DNA from: Caballeronia sp031450805
GTDB lineage: Bacteria; Pseudomonadota; Gammaproteobacteria; Burkholderiales; Burkholderiaceae
Direction: 5' to 3'
Length of the DNA: 64,000 nucleotides
Assembly (NCBI RefSeq): GCF_031450805.1
Contig: NZ_JARTVY010000005.1
Span: 496,001 to 560,000, forward strand
Positions 24,001 to 31,875 of this stretch are shown here, piece after piece. The number at the start of each line of letters is the position of its first letter. Within the stretch, counting starts at the first letter, position 1. Made by a program: the position numbers and the translations under genes. The notes beneath the pieces were generated by a model. It was not told where the DNA came from and ran no database searches. It saw only the letters and a program-made list of their open reading frames with translations.

Positions 24001-25619
24001 TGCACATGAACGGGACCACGCTGGCGGTGTGGACGGTTCACGATGTTCGCGACGCCCTTCTCGCAAAACGCGAAGTCGCGCTGCTCGATGTGCGCGAGGA
24101 AGACCCGCATGCGCAATGCCATCCGCTCTTCGCGGCAAATTTCCCGCTGGCGCGCATCGAACTCGATGCCTACACGCGGCTGCCTCGCCGCGACGTGCCT
24201 GTCGTATTGCTGGATGACGGCGAAGGGCTTGCATCGCGTGCGGCGCGGAAGTTCGCGGAATTGGGTTACACCCGGGTCGCGCTGCTCGAAGACGGCCTCG
24301 CCGGATGGATTCGCGCGGGCGGCGAAGTGTTTCGTGACGTGAACGTGCCGAGCAAGGCATTCGGTGAATTCGTCGAAGCGCAGCGTCATACGCCGATGCT
24401 GTCCGCCGCGACGCTGCATGAGTTGCAGAAGAATGGCGATGACGTCGTGGTGCTGGATGCGCGCCGCTTCGACGAATATCGCACGATGAACATTCCGGGC
24501 AGCATCAGCGTGCCGGGTGCGGAACTGGTGTTGCGAGCGCGCGCACTGGCGCCGGATGCGTCGACGCGCATCGTGGTGAATTGCGCGGGCCGCACGCGCA
24601 GCATTATCGGTGCGCAGTCGCTGGTCAATGCGGGCGTGCCGAATCCGGTGGCGGCGCTGCGCAACGGCACGATCGGATGGACGCTTGCGGGGCAGGCGCT
24701 CGAACACGGCAGCGAGCGGCGATTCGAAACGGACGCGGGGCGCGATGCGTCGTCGCTGGATGCATCGCGGAGGGCGGCAAAGGCGCTTGCGACGCGAGCG
24801 GGCGTGCGGCGCACGTCGTTCGAAGAGGCATCGCGATGGGCTGCGGATGCGGCGCGGACGATCTATCGTTTCGACGTGCGCACGCCGGAGGAATATGAAG
24901 CTGGCCATGCGCTGGGCTTTCAGAACGCGCCGGGCGGCCAGCTCGTGCAGGAAACGGAGATGTTCGCGCCGGTGCGTGGCGCGCGCGTCGTCCTTTTCGA
25001 CGATGACGGCGTGCGAGCGAACATGACGGCATCGTGGCTCGCGCAGATGAACATCGAGACGTATGTGGTCGATGATGATTCATCAGGACGGCTGACGGAA
25101 AAGGGGCAGTGGCGGCATGATCGCCCGCAGCCGCCGAGTGTGCCGTCTGTATCGCCTGCTGAACTGTCGGCGCTGCTCGAGGATTCGGGAAGTGGCGTTG
25201 TGTTACTCGATGTGGGGCCGAGCGCCAGTTATGTGAAGGCGCATATTATCGGCGCGCGGTGGATTTTGCGATCACGACTGACACCCGCGTACGACGACTT
25301 GCGAAGCTTGCCCGACGCCAGGCGCTATGTGGTGACATGTGGTGCGAATGCGCTTGCGCCTTACGCTGCGGCTGACGTTGCTGCGCTGACGGGCAAGCCG
25401 GTGCATGTGCTGGAGGGCGGAACGTCGGCGTGGGTACGTGCGGGGTTGCCGACGGAAGGCGGCGAGAACGGGTTGGCGTCGCCGCGAATCGACAGATATC
25501 GGCGTCCGTACGAGGGCGTGGATAACGCGCGGGAAGCGATGCAGGCGTATCTGGAATGGGAGTATGAGTTGGTGGCGCAGCTGGAGCGAGATGGGACGTG
25601 CGGGTTCTTTGTGGTGTAA
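24000..25619 (+). CDS. Four-domain rhodanese protein with two live active sites
   Basis: The 539-aa protein contains four rhodanese folds at about residues 10-112, 130-235, 272-372 and 383-492. Sulfurtransferases of this fold carry a persulfide on a loop cysteine. It is present in domain 2 (Cys195, CAGRTRS) and domain 4 (Cys447, CGANALA). In domains 1 and 3 an Asp stands there (about 72 and 335), so these are probably structural or binding domains. The ATG at 24000 shares a base with the previous stop; a second ATG is at 24006. Coupling to an FMN reductase in a sulfonate region suggests handling of released sulfur, which is inference. Confidence 0.85.
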   Translation: MHMNGTTLAVWTVHDVRDALLAKREVALLDVREEDPHAQCHPLFAANFPLARIELDAYTRLPRRDVPVVLLDDGEGLASRAARKFAELGYTRVALLEDGLAGWIRAGGEVFRDVNVPSKAFGEFVEAQRHTPMLSAATLHELQKNGDDVVVLDARRFDEYRTMNIPGSISVPGAELVLRARALAPDASTRIVVNCAGRTRSIIGAQSLVNAGVPNPVAALRNGTIGWTLAGQALEHGSERRFETDAGRDASSLDASRRAAKALATRAGVRRTSFEEASRWAADAARTIYRFDVRTPEEYEAGHALGFQNAPGGQLVQETEMFAPVRGARVVLFDDDGVRANMTASWLAQMNIETYVVDDDSSGRLTEKGQWRHDRPQPPSVPSVSPAELSALLEDSGSGVVLLDVGPSASYVKAHIIGARWILRSRLTPAYDDLRSLPDARRYVVTCGANALAPYAAADVAALTGKPVHVLEGGTSAWVRAGLPTEGGENGLASPRIDRYRRPYEGVDNAREAMQAYLEWEYELVAQLERDGTCGFFVV

Positions 25620-25801
25620 GTAGCGCAAGGATGATGTTGTCGAGCCAGGAGGCTCGGAGGACGTGAGTTGTCAGCGGGCGTGGAAGGCGATTCAGGGCTC
25701 CGTCAAGCTTGATAACGATATCGCCCGATATTATTTGCCGCCAGCGCCCCCGCTAATTAGCATCACGACTCACACATCAGAAAGCGCGGGGAACGCAAAC
25801 C

Positions 25802-26620
25802 ATGAAACCGATAAAAACCGCCTTATTCACGGCCCTGCTGACATTAGGCATCGTATCCACGCAACCATCGCAAGCAGCGGACAAGACGATACGAGTAGGC
25901 ATCATGTCCGGCGAAGACGAGGACGTCTGGCGCGCGGTCGCAGCAAACGCCGCAAAACAAGGCATCAAAGTGAAGGTGACGACCTTCTCCGACTACACGC
26001 AGCCGAACGAGGCGCTATCCCAACACGACCTCGACGCGAACTCCTTCCAGCACAAGCCTTATCTGGATGCGCAAGTCAGCGCCCGTCATTACGACATCGT
26101 GCCGGTAGGCTTCACTTACGTGCAACCGATCGGCCTGTATTCACGCAAGGTGAAATCGGTAGCAGAGTTGCCGCAGAACGCCGCCATCGGCGTGCCGAAC
26201 GACCCGAGTAACGAAGGCCGCGCGCTGTTGCTGCTGCAGGCTAACGGCATCATCAAGCTCCGCGAAGGCGTGGGCCTGCTGCCGACGGCACGCGACATCG
26301 CAAGCAATCCCAAGCATGTGCAGATCAAGGAGCTGGACGCAGGCATCGTGGGCCGCGCGATCGGCGATCTCGACGCGGCCGTGGTGAACACCGACTGGGC
26401 GATCAAGGCCGGCATCAAGATTCCGCAGGAGCGCATCGCGCAGGAAAACGTGACGGGCAACCCGTATCGCAACTTCATCGCGGTGAATGCGAAGGATGCG
26501 CAAGCGCCCTGGGTCAAGACGCTCGTGCAGAGCTATCAGCAAGCGAACGTGGCATCGGCGATCCTGACCGTCTATCACGGCGCCACGCTGCCCGCCTGGG
26601 ACGGCGCCCCGCAACATTAA
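25802..26620 (+). CDS. MetQ/NlpA family binding protein
   Basis: The 272-aa protein has a signal peptide (about 1-25, ending SQAADKTIRVGIMSG) and the NlpA fold (DLDANSFQHKPYLDAQVS, VPNDPSNEGRALLLLQANGIIKLREG). These proteins bind methionine or other sulfur compounds for MetNI-type importers. There is no lipobox cysteine, so it is likely soluble periplasmic rather than a lipoprotein. No metN or metI is adjacent. An AAAGCGCGGGGAA stretch precedes the ATG. Confidence 0.9.
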   Translation: MKPIKTALFTALLTLGIVSTQPSQAADKTIRVGIMSGEDEDVWRAVAANAAKQGIKVKVTTFSDYTQPNEALSQHDLDANSFQHKPYLDAQVSARHYDIVPVGFTYVQPIGLYSRKVKSVAELPQNAAIGVPNDPSNEGRALLLLQANGIIKLREGVGLLPTARDIASNPKHVQIKELDAGIVGRAIGDLDAAVVNTDWAIKAGIKIPQERIAQENVTGNPYRNFIAVNAKDAQAPWVKTLVQSYQQANVASAILTVYHGATLPAWDGAPQH

Positions 26621-26688
26621 GCGGCCGCCACGGTGTGTCCGCACGCTTATCTGCGCGCGCGAGATGAATAGCTGAATCCATCAGTTAG

Positions 26689-26725
26689 CGCGGGATCGTC
26701 GCATTGCTACGATGACGATCCCGCG
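26689..26725. repeat. 12-bp perfect inverted repeat before ssuA1
   Basis: CGCGGGATCGTC (26689-26700) pairs with GACGATCCCGCG (26714-26725) around a 13-nt loop, ending 30 nt before the ssuA-like start. No T-run follows. It may terminate the metQ-like transcript or be an operator or leader structure for the next gene. Confidence 0.6.
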
Positions 26726-26755
26726 ACCTCGCATCCGACACAAGGACACACCGCA

Positions 26756-27745
26756 ATGGCGCCGATGACCCGACGCACCTTCACCCGCCTCGCGCTCGCT
26801 TCCACGCTCGGTGCCGCGCATTCCTTCGCATTCGCGCAGGCATCGCCGCAAGTGCTGCGCATCGGCTATCAGAAGTCATCGACGCTCATCACGCTGCTCA
26901 AGACGCGCGGCTCGCTGGAGCAAGCGCTCGCGCCGCTGAACGTGCGCGTATCGTGGCACGAATTCGCAAGCGGTCTGCCGCTGACCGAAGCGCTCAACGT
27001 GAACGCCGTCGACTTCAGCGCCGATGTCGCCGACACCGTGCCGATCTTCGCGCAAGCCGCCCACGCGAGCTTCGTCTATGTCGCGCAGGAAGCGCCGTCG
27101 CCGCACGCGCAGGCCATCATCGTGAAGAAGGACGGGCCTATCCGTTCGCTCGCGGATCTCCGGGCCAAACGCATTGCCGTGACCAAGGCCGCCGGCAGTC
27201 ACTATCTCCTCTTCGCTGCACTCGCACGCGCGAAGCTCGAACCCGCCGACATCAAGACCGCCTATCTCACGCCCGCCGACGGACGCGCCGCATTCGAGCG
27301 CGACAGCGTCGACGCATGGATCACGTGGGACCCGTATGTCGCGTCAGTGGAAAAGACGAGCGATGCGCGCGTGCTCGTCGATGGCGCGGGGCTCGCTTCG
27401 TATCAGCGTTACTACCTCGCATCACGCACGTATGCCGCTGCGCATCCGCAGATCGTCCAGACGGTGTTCGATCAGCTGAAAAGCGCGGGCGAGTGGCTGC
27501 TTGCGCATCAGCAGGATGCCGCGAATGCGCTTGCGCCGGTGTGGGGTCTCGATGCCGCGACCATCGAACGTGCAAATGCGCGCCGCAGCTATCTGGTGCG
27601 CGCCGTGACGGCGCAGAACTTCGGCGAACAGCAGACTATCGCGGACACGTTCCATCGCAACGGCTTGCTGCCCGCGCATATCGACACGAAGGACTCGCTC
27701 GTATGGGACTTCGCCGCGAAGCAGGCCAAGCCGATCGCGGTGTGA
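26756..27745 (+). CDS. ssuA: Aliphatic-sulfonate binding protein (SsuA family), copy 1
   Basis: The 329-aa protein has an Arg-rich Tat-like leader (TRRTFTRLALASTLGAAHSFAFA). The SsuA fold begins LRIGYQKSSTLITLLKTRG, with KRIAVTKAAGSHYLLFAALARA and VDAWITWDPYVASVEK. It binds alkanesulfonates for the SsuBC importer. It is convergent with ssuB (shared terminator) and is about 40-45% like copy 2 at 30918 by eye. CAAGGA lies 11 nt before the ATG. Confidence 0.9.
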   Translation: MAPMTRRTFTRLALASTLGAAHSFAFAQASPQVLRIGYQKSSTLITLLKTRGSLEQALAPLNVRVSWHEFASGLPLTEALNVNAVDFSADVADTVPIFAQAAHASFVYVAQEAPSPHAQAIIVKKDGPIRSLADLRAKRIAVTKAAGSHYLLFAALARAKLEPADIKTAYLTPADGRAAFERDSVDAWITWDPYVASVEKTSDARVLVDGAGLASYQRYYLASRTYAAAHPQIVQTVFDQLKSAGEWLLAHQQDAANALAPVWGLDAATIERANARRSYLVRAVTAQNFGEQQTIADTFHRNGLLPAHIDTKDSLVWDFAAKQAKPIAV

Positions 27746-27752
27746 TGACGTT

Positions 27753-27775
27753 GCGGGCCTTCATCAGAGGCCCGC
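27753..27775. terminator. Hairpin between ssuA1 and ssuB
   Basis: Perfect 8-bp stem GCGGGCCT/AGGCCCGC (27753-27760, 27768-27775), followed by GTTTGCTT on the plus strand. It lies between convergent stops. Confidence 0.7.
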
Positions 27776-27781
27776 GTTTGC

Positions 27782-28573
27782 TTAGGCTTGCTTCAGAATG
27801 CGGCGCAGCACGCGTTCTTCCAGCGCCGACGCTTCCACCGACGCCTGCTTGCGCGGCCGTGCAAGCGGCACAGGCTGATCCAGTGCGATACGCCCTTCTT
27901 CGATCAACAGAATGCGGTCGCCCAGCACGACGGCTTCGTGAACGTCATGCGTCACGAGCAGCGCGGTGAAGCGGTGCTCGCGCCACAACCGCTCGATCAG
28001 CGCATGCATTTCAATGCGCGTGAGCGCGTCGAGCGCGCCGAGCGGTTCATCGAGCAATAGCAGTTGCGGCCGATGCACCAGCGCACGCGCGAGCGCGACG
28101 CGCTGCCTTTGCCCGCCCGACAGTTGCGACGGCCAGTCGTTCTCGCGTTCCAGCAGCCCGACTTCGGCGAGCACCGCGCGAGCCTGATCGCGTGCGCCGC
28201 GCTTCAAGCCCAGCATCACGTTCTGCAGCACCGTCTTCCACGGCAACAGCCGCGCGTCCTGGAACATGATGCGCGTATCTAGCGCTTCGCCGTTGCTCGC
28301 GCGCTTCGTCAGCGCGCCGCCGCTCGGCGTTTCAAGGTCGGCGATAAGGCGCAGCAGCGTCGACTTCCCGCATCCGCTGCGTCCGACGATCGTCACGAAG
28401 CTCCCCTGCTCGATCGACAGGTCGAGCGCCGACAACACCGTGCGATCGCCATAGCGCTTTTCGACGCCGCGCAGTTCCACCGCGACGTCATGCGCCGACC
28501 GCGCATGCGGCTGCGTGCGCTCGACGGTGAATCGCTCGTCCACTCTCAACGACACAGACGCAGTCGCGCTCAT
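27782..28573 (-). CDS. ssuB: Sulfonate ABC transporter ATPase
   Basis: The 263-aa protein has Walker A GRSGCGKS (64-71), Q-loop MFQDARLLPW, signature LSGGQRQR (about 153) and Walker B LLLLDEPLGALD. It is the NrtD/SsuB/TauB group. I start at ATG 28573, whose ATGA overlaps the ssuC stop; the longer open frame upstream lies within ssuC in another frame. It energises uptake through SsuC. Confidence 0.93.
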   Translation of the reverse strand: MSATASVSLRVDERFTVERTQPHARSAHDVAVELRGVEKRYGDRTVLSALDLSIEQGSFVTIVGRSGCGKSTLLRLIADLETPSGGALTKRASNGEALDTRIMFQDARLLPWKTVLQNVMLGLKRGARDQARAVLAEVGLLERENDWPSQLSGGQRQRVALARALVHRPQLLLLDEPLGALDALTRIEMHALIERLWREHRFTALLVTHDVHEAVVLGDRILLIEEGRIALDQPVPLARPRKQASVEASALEERVLRRILKQA

Positions 28574-29412
28574 GCCTTTCCTCCTCGTTGATACGCCGGA
28601 TGCCAGCGCAGCGCCACGCGCTCGATGCCCTTCGCGAGCACATCCGCGAGCTTGCCGAGCACCGCATAAAGCAGAATGCCGACGACCACCACATCCGTTT
28701 GCAGGAACTCGCGCGCGTTCATCGTCATATAGCCGATGCCCGATTGCGCCGAGATGGTCTCCGCTACGATCAGCATCACCCACATGAGGCCGAGGGCAAA
28801 GCGCACGCCGACGAGAATCGACGGCAACGCGCCTGGCAGAATCACATCGCGATACAGCTCGAAGCCCTTCACACCATAGCTGCGCGCCATCTCGACGAGG
28901 TTGGCATCGACGGAACGGATGCCGTGGAACGTATTGACGTAGACCGGAAAGAACACGCCCAGCGCGACGAGAAAAATCTTCGCTTCCTCTTCGATGCCGA
29001 ACCACAGAATGACGAGAGGAATCATCGCGAGCGCGGGAATGTTGCGGATCATCTGCACGGTGGAATCGAGCGCGACTTCGAACGGACGAAAGAGCCCGGT
29101 CCAGAGTCCGAGCACGAGCCCGACGCCGCCGCCGATCGCAAGCCCCAGCAACGCGCGCCACGCGCTGACTTTTACGTTCGCCCACATGTCGCCCGACTGA
29201 ATGAGCGTCCACGCCGATTTGACGACAGCGAGCGGCTCGGGCAGCACGCGCGTCGAGAGCACGCCGGCGCGCGCCGCATATTCCCACAGCAGCAAAATCG
29301 CGATGGGCACGAGCCACGGCGCGATGGCCGCGCCGATGCGCCTGAAGATGAGCGCGCCGTTGCGTGTGTTTCGCGGCGCGGCGGGTATCGCCTGGGTGAG
29401 GGCATCGGCCAT
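28570..29412 (-). CDS. ssuC: Sulfonate ABC transporter permease
   Basis: The 280-aa protein has about six membrane helices (WLVPIAILLLWEYAARAGVL near residue 33) and an EAA-type loop (VEMARSYGVKGFELYRDVILPGALP). It belongs to the BPD permeases of sulfonate/nitrate/taurine importers. It overlaps ssuB by 4 nt and follows ssuD by 36 bp, so ssuD-ssuC-ssuB form one operon. AGGAACTAG precedes the ATG. Confidence 0.93.
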   Translation of the reverse strand: MADALTQAIPAAPRNTRNGALIFRRIGAAIAPWLVPIAILLLWEYAARAGVLSTRVLPEPLAVVKSAWTLIQSGDMWANVKVSAWRALLGLAIGGGVGLVLGLWTGLFRPFEVALDSTVQMIRNIPALAMIPLVILWFGIEEEAKIFLVALGVFFPVYVNTFHGIRSVDANLVEMARSYGVKGFELYRDVILPGALPSILVGVRFALGLMWVMLIVAETISAQSGIGYMTMNAREFLQTDVVVVGILLYAVLGKLADVLAKGIERVALRWHPAYQRGGKA

Positions 29413-29448
29413 GCTGCTAGTTCCTCCGATGAGAGTGTCGTTGCATGA

Positions 29449-30612
29449 TCAGCTCTGACTCGCGTTCGGCAGATAGCCGTTGCCGACGATTTCGCCGAAC
29501 GGTCCCGACAACGGGCCGGACTTCTGCCCGACCCGGACACCGCGCTCGCCGAGCAGCGGGAATACGAGTTCGGCGAACCGATACGACTCTTCCAGATGCG
29601 GATAGCCGGAAAGAATGAAGGTCTCGATGCCGAGTTCCGCATACTCCCTCATGCGCGCCGCCACTTGTTCCGGATTGCCAACTAATGCGGTGCCTGCCCC
29701 GCCGCGCACGAGGCCCACGCCCGCCCAGAGATTCGGATAGATTTCGAGCGTTTCCCGGCCGCCGCGCTTGCCGCCGTGCAATTGCGCCATGCGGCGCTGG
29801 CCTTCGGAATCCATCTTCGCAAAGGCGGCTTGCGCGCGTGCCACCGTTTCATCGTCGAGATGGCTGATCAGGCTGTCCGCCGCCGCCCACGCTTCCTCTT
29901 CCGTCTCGCGCACGATCACATGCAGACGAATGCCGAAGCGAATCTTGCGGCCCTGCGCCTCTGCGCGGGCGCGGATATCGTCGAGCTTCTTCCTCACCGC
30001 TTCGGGCGGCTCGCCCCAGGTGAGGTAGGTATCGATATGCGTCGCGGCGATATCGTGCGCCGCCGCCGACGAACCGCCGAACCACAGCGGCGGATGCGGC
30101 TCCTGCACCGGCGGATACAGCACCTTGCCGCCCTTCGATTGCAGATGCTTGCCCTCGAATTCGATGGCTTCGTTCGCATGCGACGCGCTCAGCAGATTGC
30201 GCCAGATATGCAGGAATTCATCGGTGATTTCGTAACGCGTGTCGTGATCGACGAAGAGGCCGTCGCCTTCGAGTTCGGCCGCGTCGCCACCGGTCACGAC
30301 GTTGATGAGCAGACGTCCGCCCGAGAGCCGGTCGAACGTGGACGCCATGCGCGCGGACAGTCCGGGCGACGAGAGCCCCGGACGGATCGCGACGAGAAAC
30401 TTGAGCTTCTTCGTGGCCGCGATGAGGCTCGATGCGACGACCCATGCGTCTTCGCACGAGCGCCCCGTAGGCAGCAGCACGCCCTGATAGCCGAGCGTAT
30501 CGGCGGCGACTGCGATCTGCTGAAAATACGAGAGGTCAGCGGCGCGCGCCCCTTTCGACGTGCCCAGATAGCGGCTGTCACCGTGGGTCGGAATGAACCA
30601 GAACACATTCAT
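29449..30612 (-). CDS. ssuD: FMNH2-dependent alkanesulfonate monooxygenase
   Basis: The 387-aa bacterial luciferase-like protein begins MNVFWFIPTHGDSRYLGTSK, with LLPTGRSCEDAWVVAS, INVVTGGDAAELEGDG and TFILSGYPHLEES, all SsuD hallmarks. It oxidises C2 and longer alkanesulfonates to aldehyde and sulfite using FMNH2 from a separate reductase (candidate: the gene at 23359). AAGAGGAATAGCGC precedes the ATG. It is first gene of ssuDCB and divergent from ssuA2. Confidence 0.95.
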   Translation of the reverse strand: MNVFWFIPTHGDSRYLGTSKGARAADLSYFQQIAVAADTLGYQGVLLPTGRSCEDAWVVASSLIAATKKLKFLVAIRPGLSSPGLSARMASTFDRLSGGRLLINVVTGGDAAELEGDGLFVDHDTRYEITDEFLHIWRNLLSASHANEAIEFEGKHLQSKGGKVLYPPVQEPHPPLWFGGSSAAAHDIAATHIDTYLTWGEPPEAVRKKLDDIRARAEAQGRKIRFGIRLHVIVRETEEEAWAAADSLISHLDDETVARAQAAFAKMDSEGQRRMAQLHGGKRGGRETLEIYPNLWAGVGLVRGGAGTALVGNPEQVAARMREYAELGIETFILSGYPHLEESYRFAELVFPLLGERGVRVGQKSGPLSGPFGEIVGNGYLPNASQS

Positions 30613-30917
30613 GCGCTATTCCTCTTTTCCTTCGTTGAGCGTTGAGGGTCGACGTCGATTGAGGGCGATGCCGTCGAAGACGAGTAGGCCAGTTTAAGGA
30701 CGCGGGCCGCCGCCGCGAACAATGGAATTCAGCTTTGGTTTTCTGCTTTGGTGCTTTGGTGCTTTGGCCGCGATAGCGGCGCGCATGTCGACATGACGGT
30801 GATTTGCTTATCTGCAAACGTGATTTCACGGCGCATGTCCGCTTCGCTAGCATGGCGAACCGGGCCGTCTCGTGCATGCAGGCGGTCTCGTCACTCACAT
30901 GCCGGAGGCTTTGCACC
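30613..30917. promoter_or_regulatory. Divergent ssuD/ssuA2 control region with GCTTTGGT repeats
   Basis: This 305-bp non-coding region holds four copies of GCTTTGG(T/C). One is at 30732-30739 and three lie in tandem at 30745-30768. The palindrome CATGTCGACATG is at 30784-30795. No clear -35/-10 pair stands out. The repeats are the best candidates for activator sites (CysB/SsuR-like), but no consensus was matched. Confidence 0.45.
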
Positions 30918-31874
30918 ATGAATCGCACGACACTCAAAAGCCGCCGAATCATTTTGGCTGCGCTCGCCGGAACACTCGGCGGAATCGCCGCGCCGTCCTG
31001 GGCGAAGTTTGAGAACGATCGCTTCAGAATCGGTTATCAGAAGGCCGCGAGCACGCTCGTGTTGCTCAAGGCGAATGGCACCCTCGAGAAGCAGCTTGCG
31101 CCGCTGGGCGTCAAAGTGACGTGGACGGAATTTCCCGCTGGGCCGCAACTGCTGGAAGGGCTGAATGTCGGCGCAATCGACTTCGGCTATGTCGGCGAAG
31201 CGCCGCCCGTTTTCGCGCAAGCGGCGGGCGCGGACTTCGTCTATACCGCCTACGAGATTCCGACGCCGCGCGCCGAAGGGGTGATCGTCGCGCAGGATTC
31301 GCCGATCAGGAGCGTGGCCGATCTCAGGGCCAGGAAGATCGCCTTCAACAAGGGATCGGACGTGCACTGGTTCATCGTCGCGTTGCTGCGCAAGCACGGG
31401 CTCGCCTATACCGACATTCAGCCCGTGTTCCTCGCCCCCGCCGATGCGCGCGCCGCGCTCGAACGCGGGTCGATCGATGCGTGGGCGATCTGGGACCCGT
31501 TCCTCGCCGCCGCGCAGGCGCAGAGCAATGCGCGCCTGATCGCGGATGCCGACGGCGTCGCGAGCCATCATCAGTTCTTCCTGAGCCAGCGCGAGTTCGC
31601 GCAGAAGCGTAAGGACGTGATCGGCATCGCGATGGAGGCGCTCGGCAAGCAGGGGCAATGGGTCAGGCAGAATCCGGCGGAAGCCGCCACGCAACTCGCG
31701 CCGATTCAGGGGCTCGACGCCGCGATCATCAAGACCGGGCTCGAGCATTACGAGCATGTGTATCGTCCTATCGATTCGTCGGTGCTCGAACAGCAGCAGC
31801 GCATCGCGGATTCGTTCTACGAACTGAAGCTCATCCCGCGCAAGATCGTGACGAAGGATGCCGCGCTGACCTGA
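30918..31874 (+). CDS. ssuA: Aliphatic-sulfonate binding protein (SsuA family), copy 2
   Basis: The 318-aa protein has a signal peptide (about 1-29, RRIILAALAGTLGGIAAPSWA) and the SsuA fold (FRIGYQKAASTLVLLKANG; KIAFNKGSDVHWFIVALLRK; IDAWAIWDPFLAAAQ). The start is ATG 30918 with CCGGAGG 9 nt upstream; the longer upstream frame has no signal-peptide sense. It is divergent from ssuDCB and likely serves the same channel as copy 1. Confidence 0.92.
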   Translation: MNRTTLKSRRIILAALAGTLGGIAAPSWAKFENDRFRIGYQKAASTLVLLKANGTLEKQLAPLGVKVTWTEFPAGPQLLEGLNVGAIDFGYVGEAPPVFAQAAGADFVYTAYEIPTPRAEGVIVAQDSPIRSVADLRARKIAFNKGSDVHWFIVALLRKHGLAYTDIQPVFLAPADARAALERGSIDAWAIWDPFLAAAQAQSNARLIADADGVASHHQFFLSQREFAQKRKDVIGIAMEALGKQGQWVRQNPAEAATQLAPIQGLDAAIIKTGLEHYEHVYRPIDSSVLEQQQRIADSFYELKLIPRKIVTKDAALT

Positions 31875-31875
31875 T

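Noticed and set aside
25709..25734. Sigma70 promoter TTGATA/TATTAT before the metQ-like gene
   Set aside because: The boxes are only 14 nt apart, too close for a working sigma70 promoter, though the A/T-rich patch may still hold the real one.
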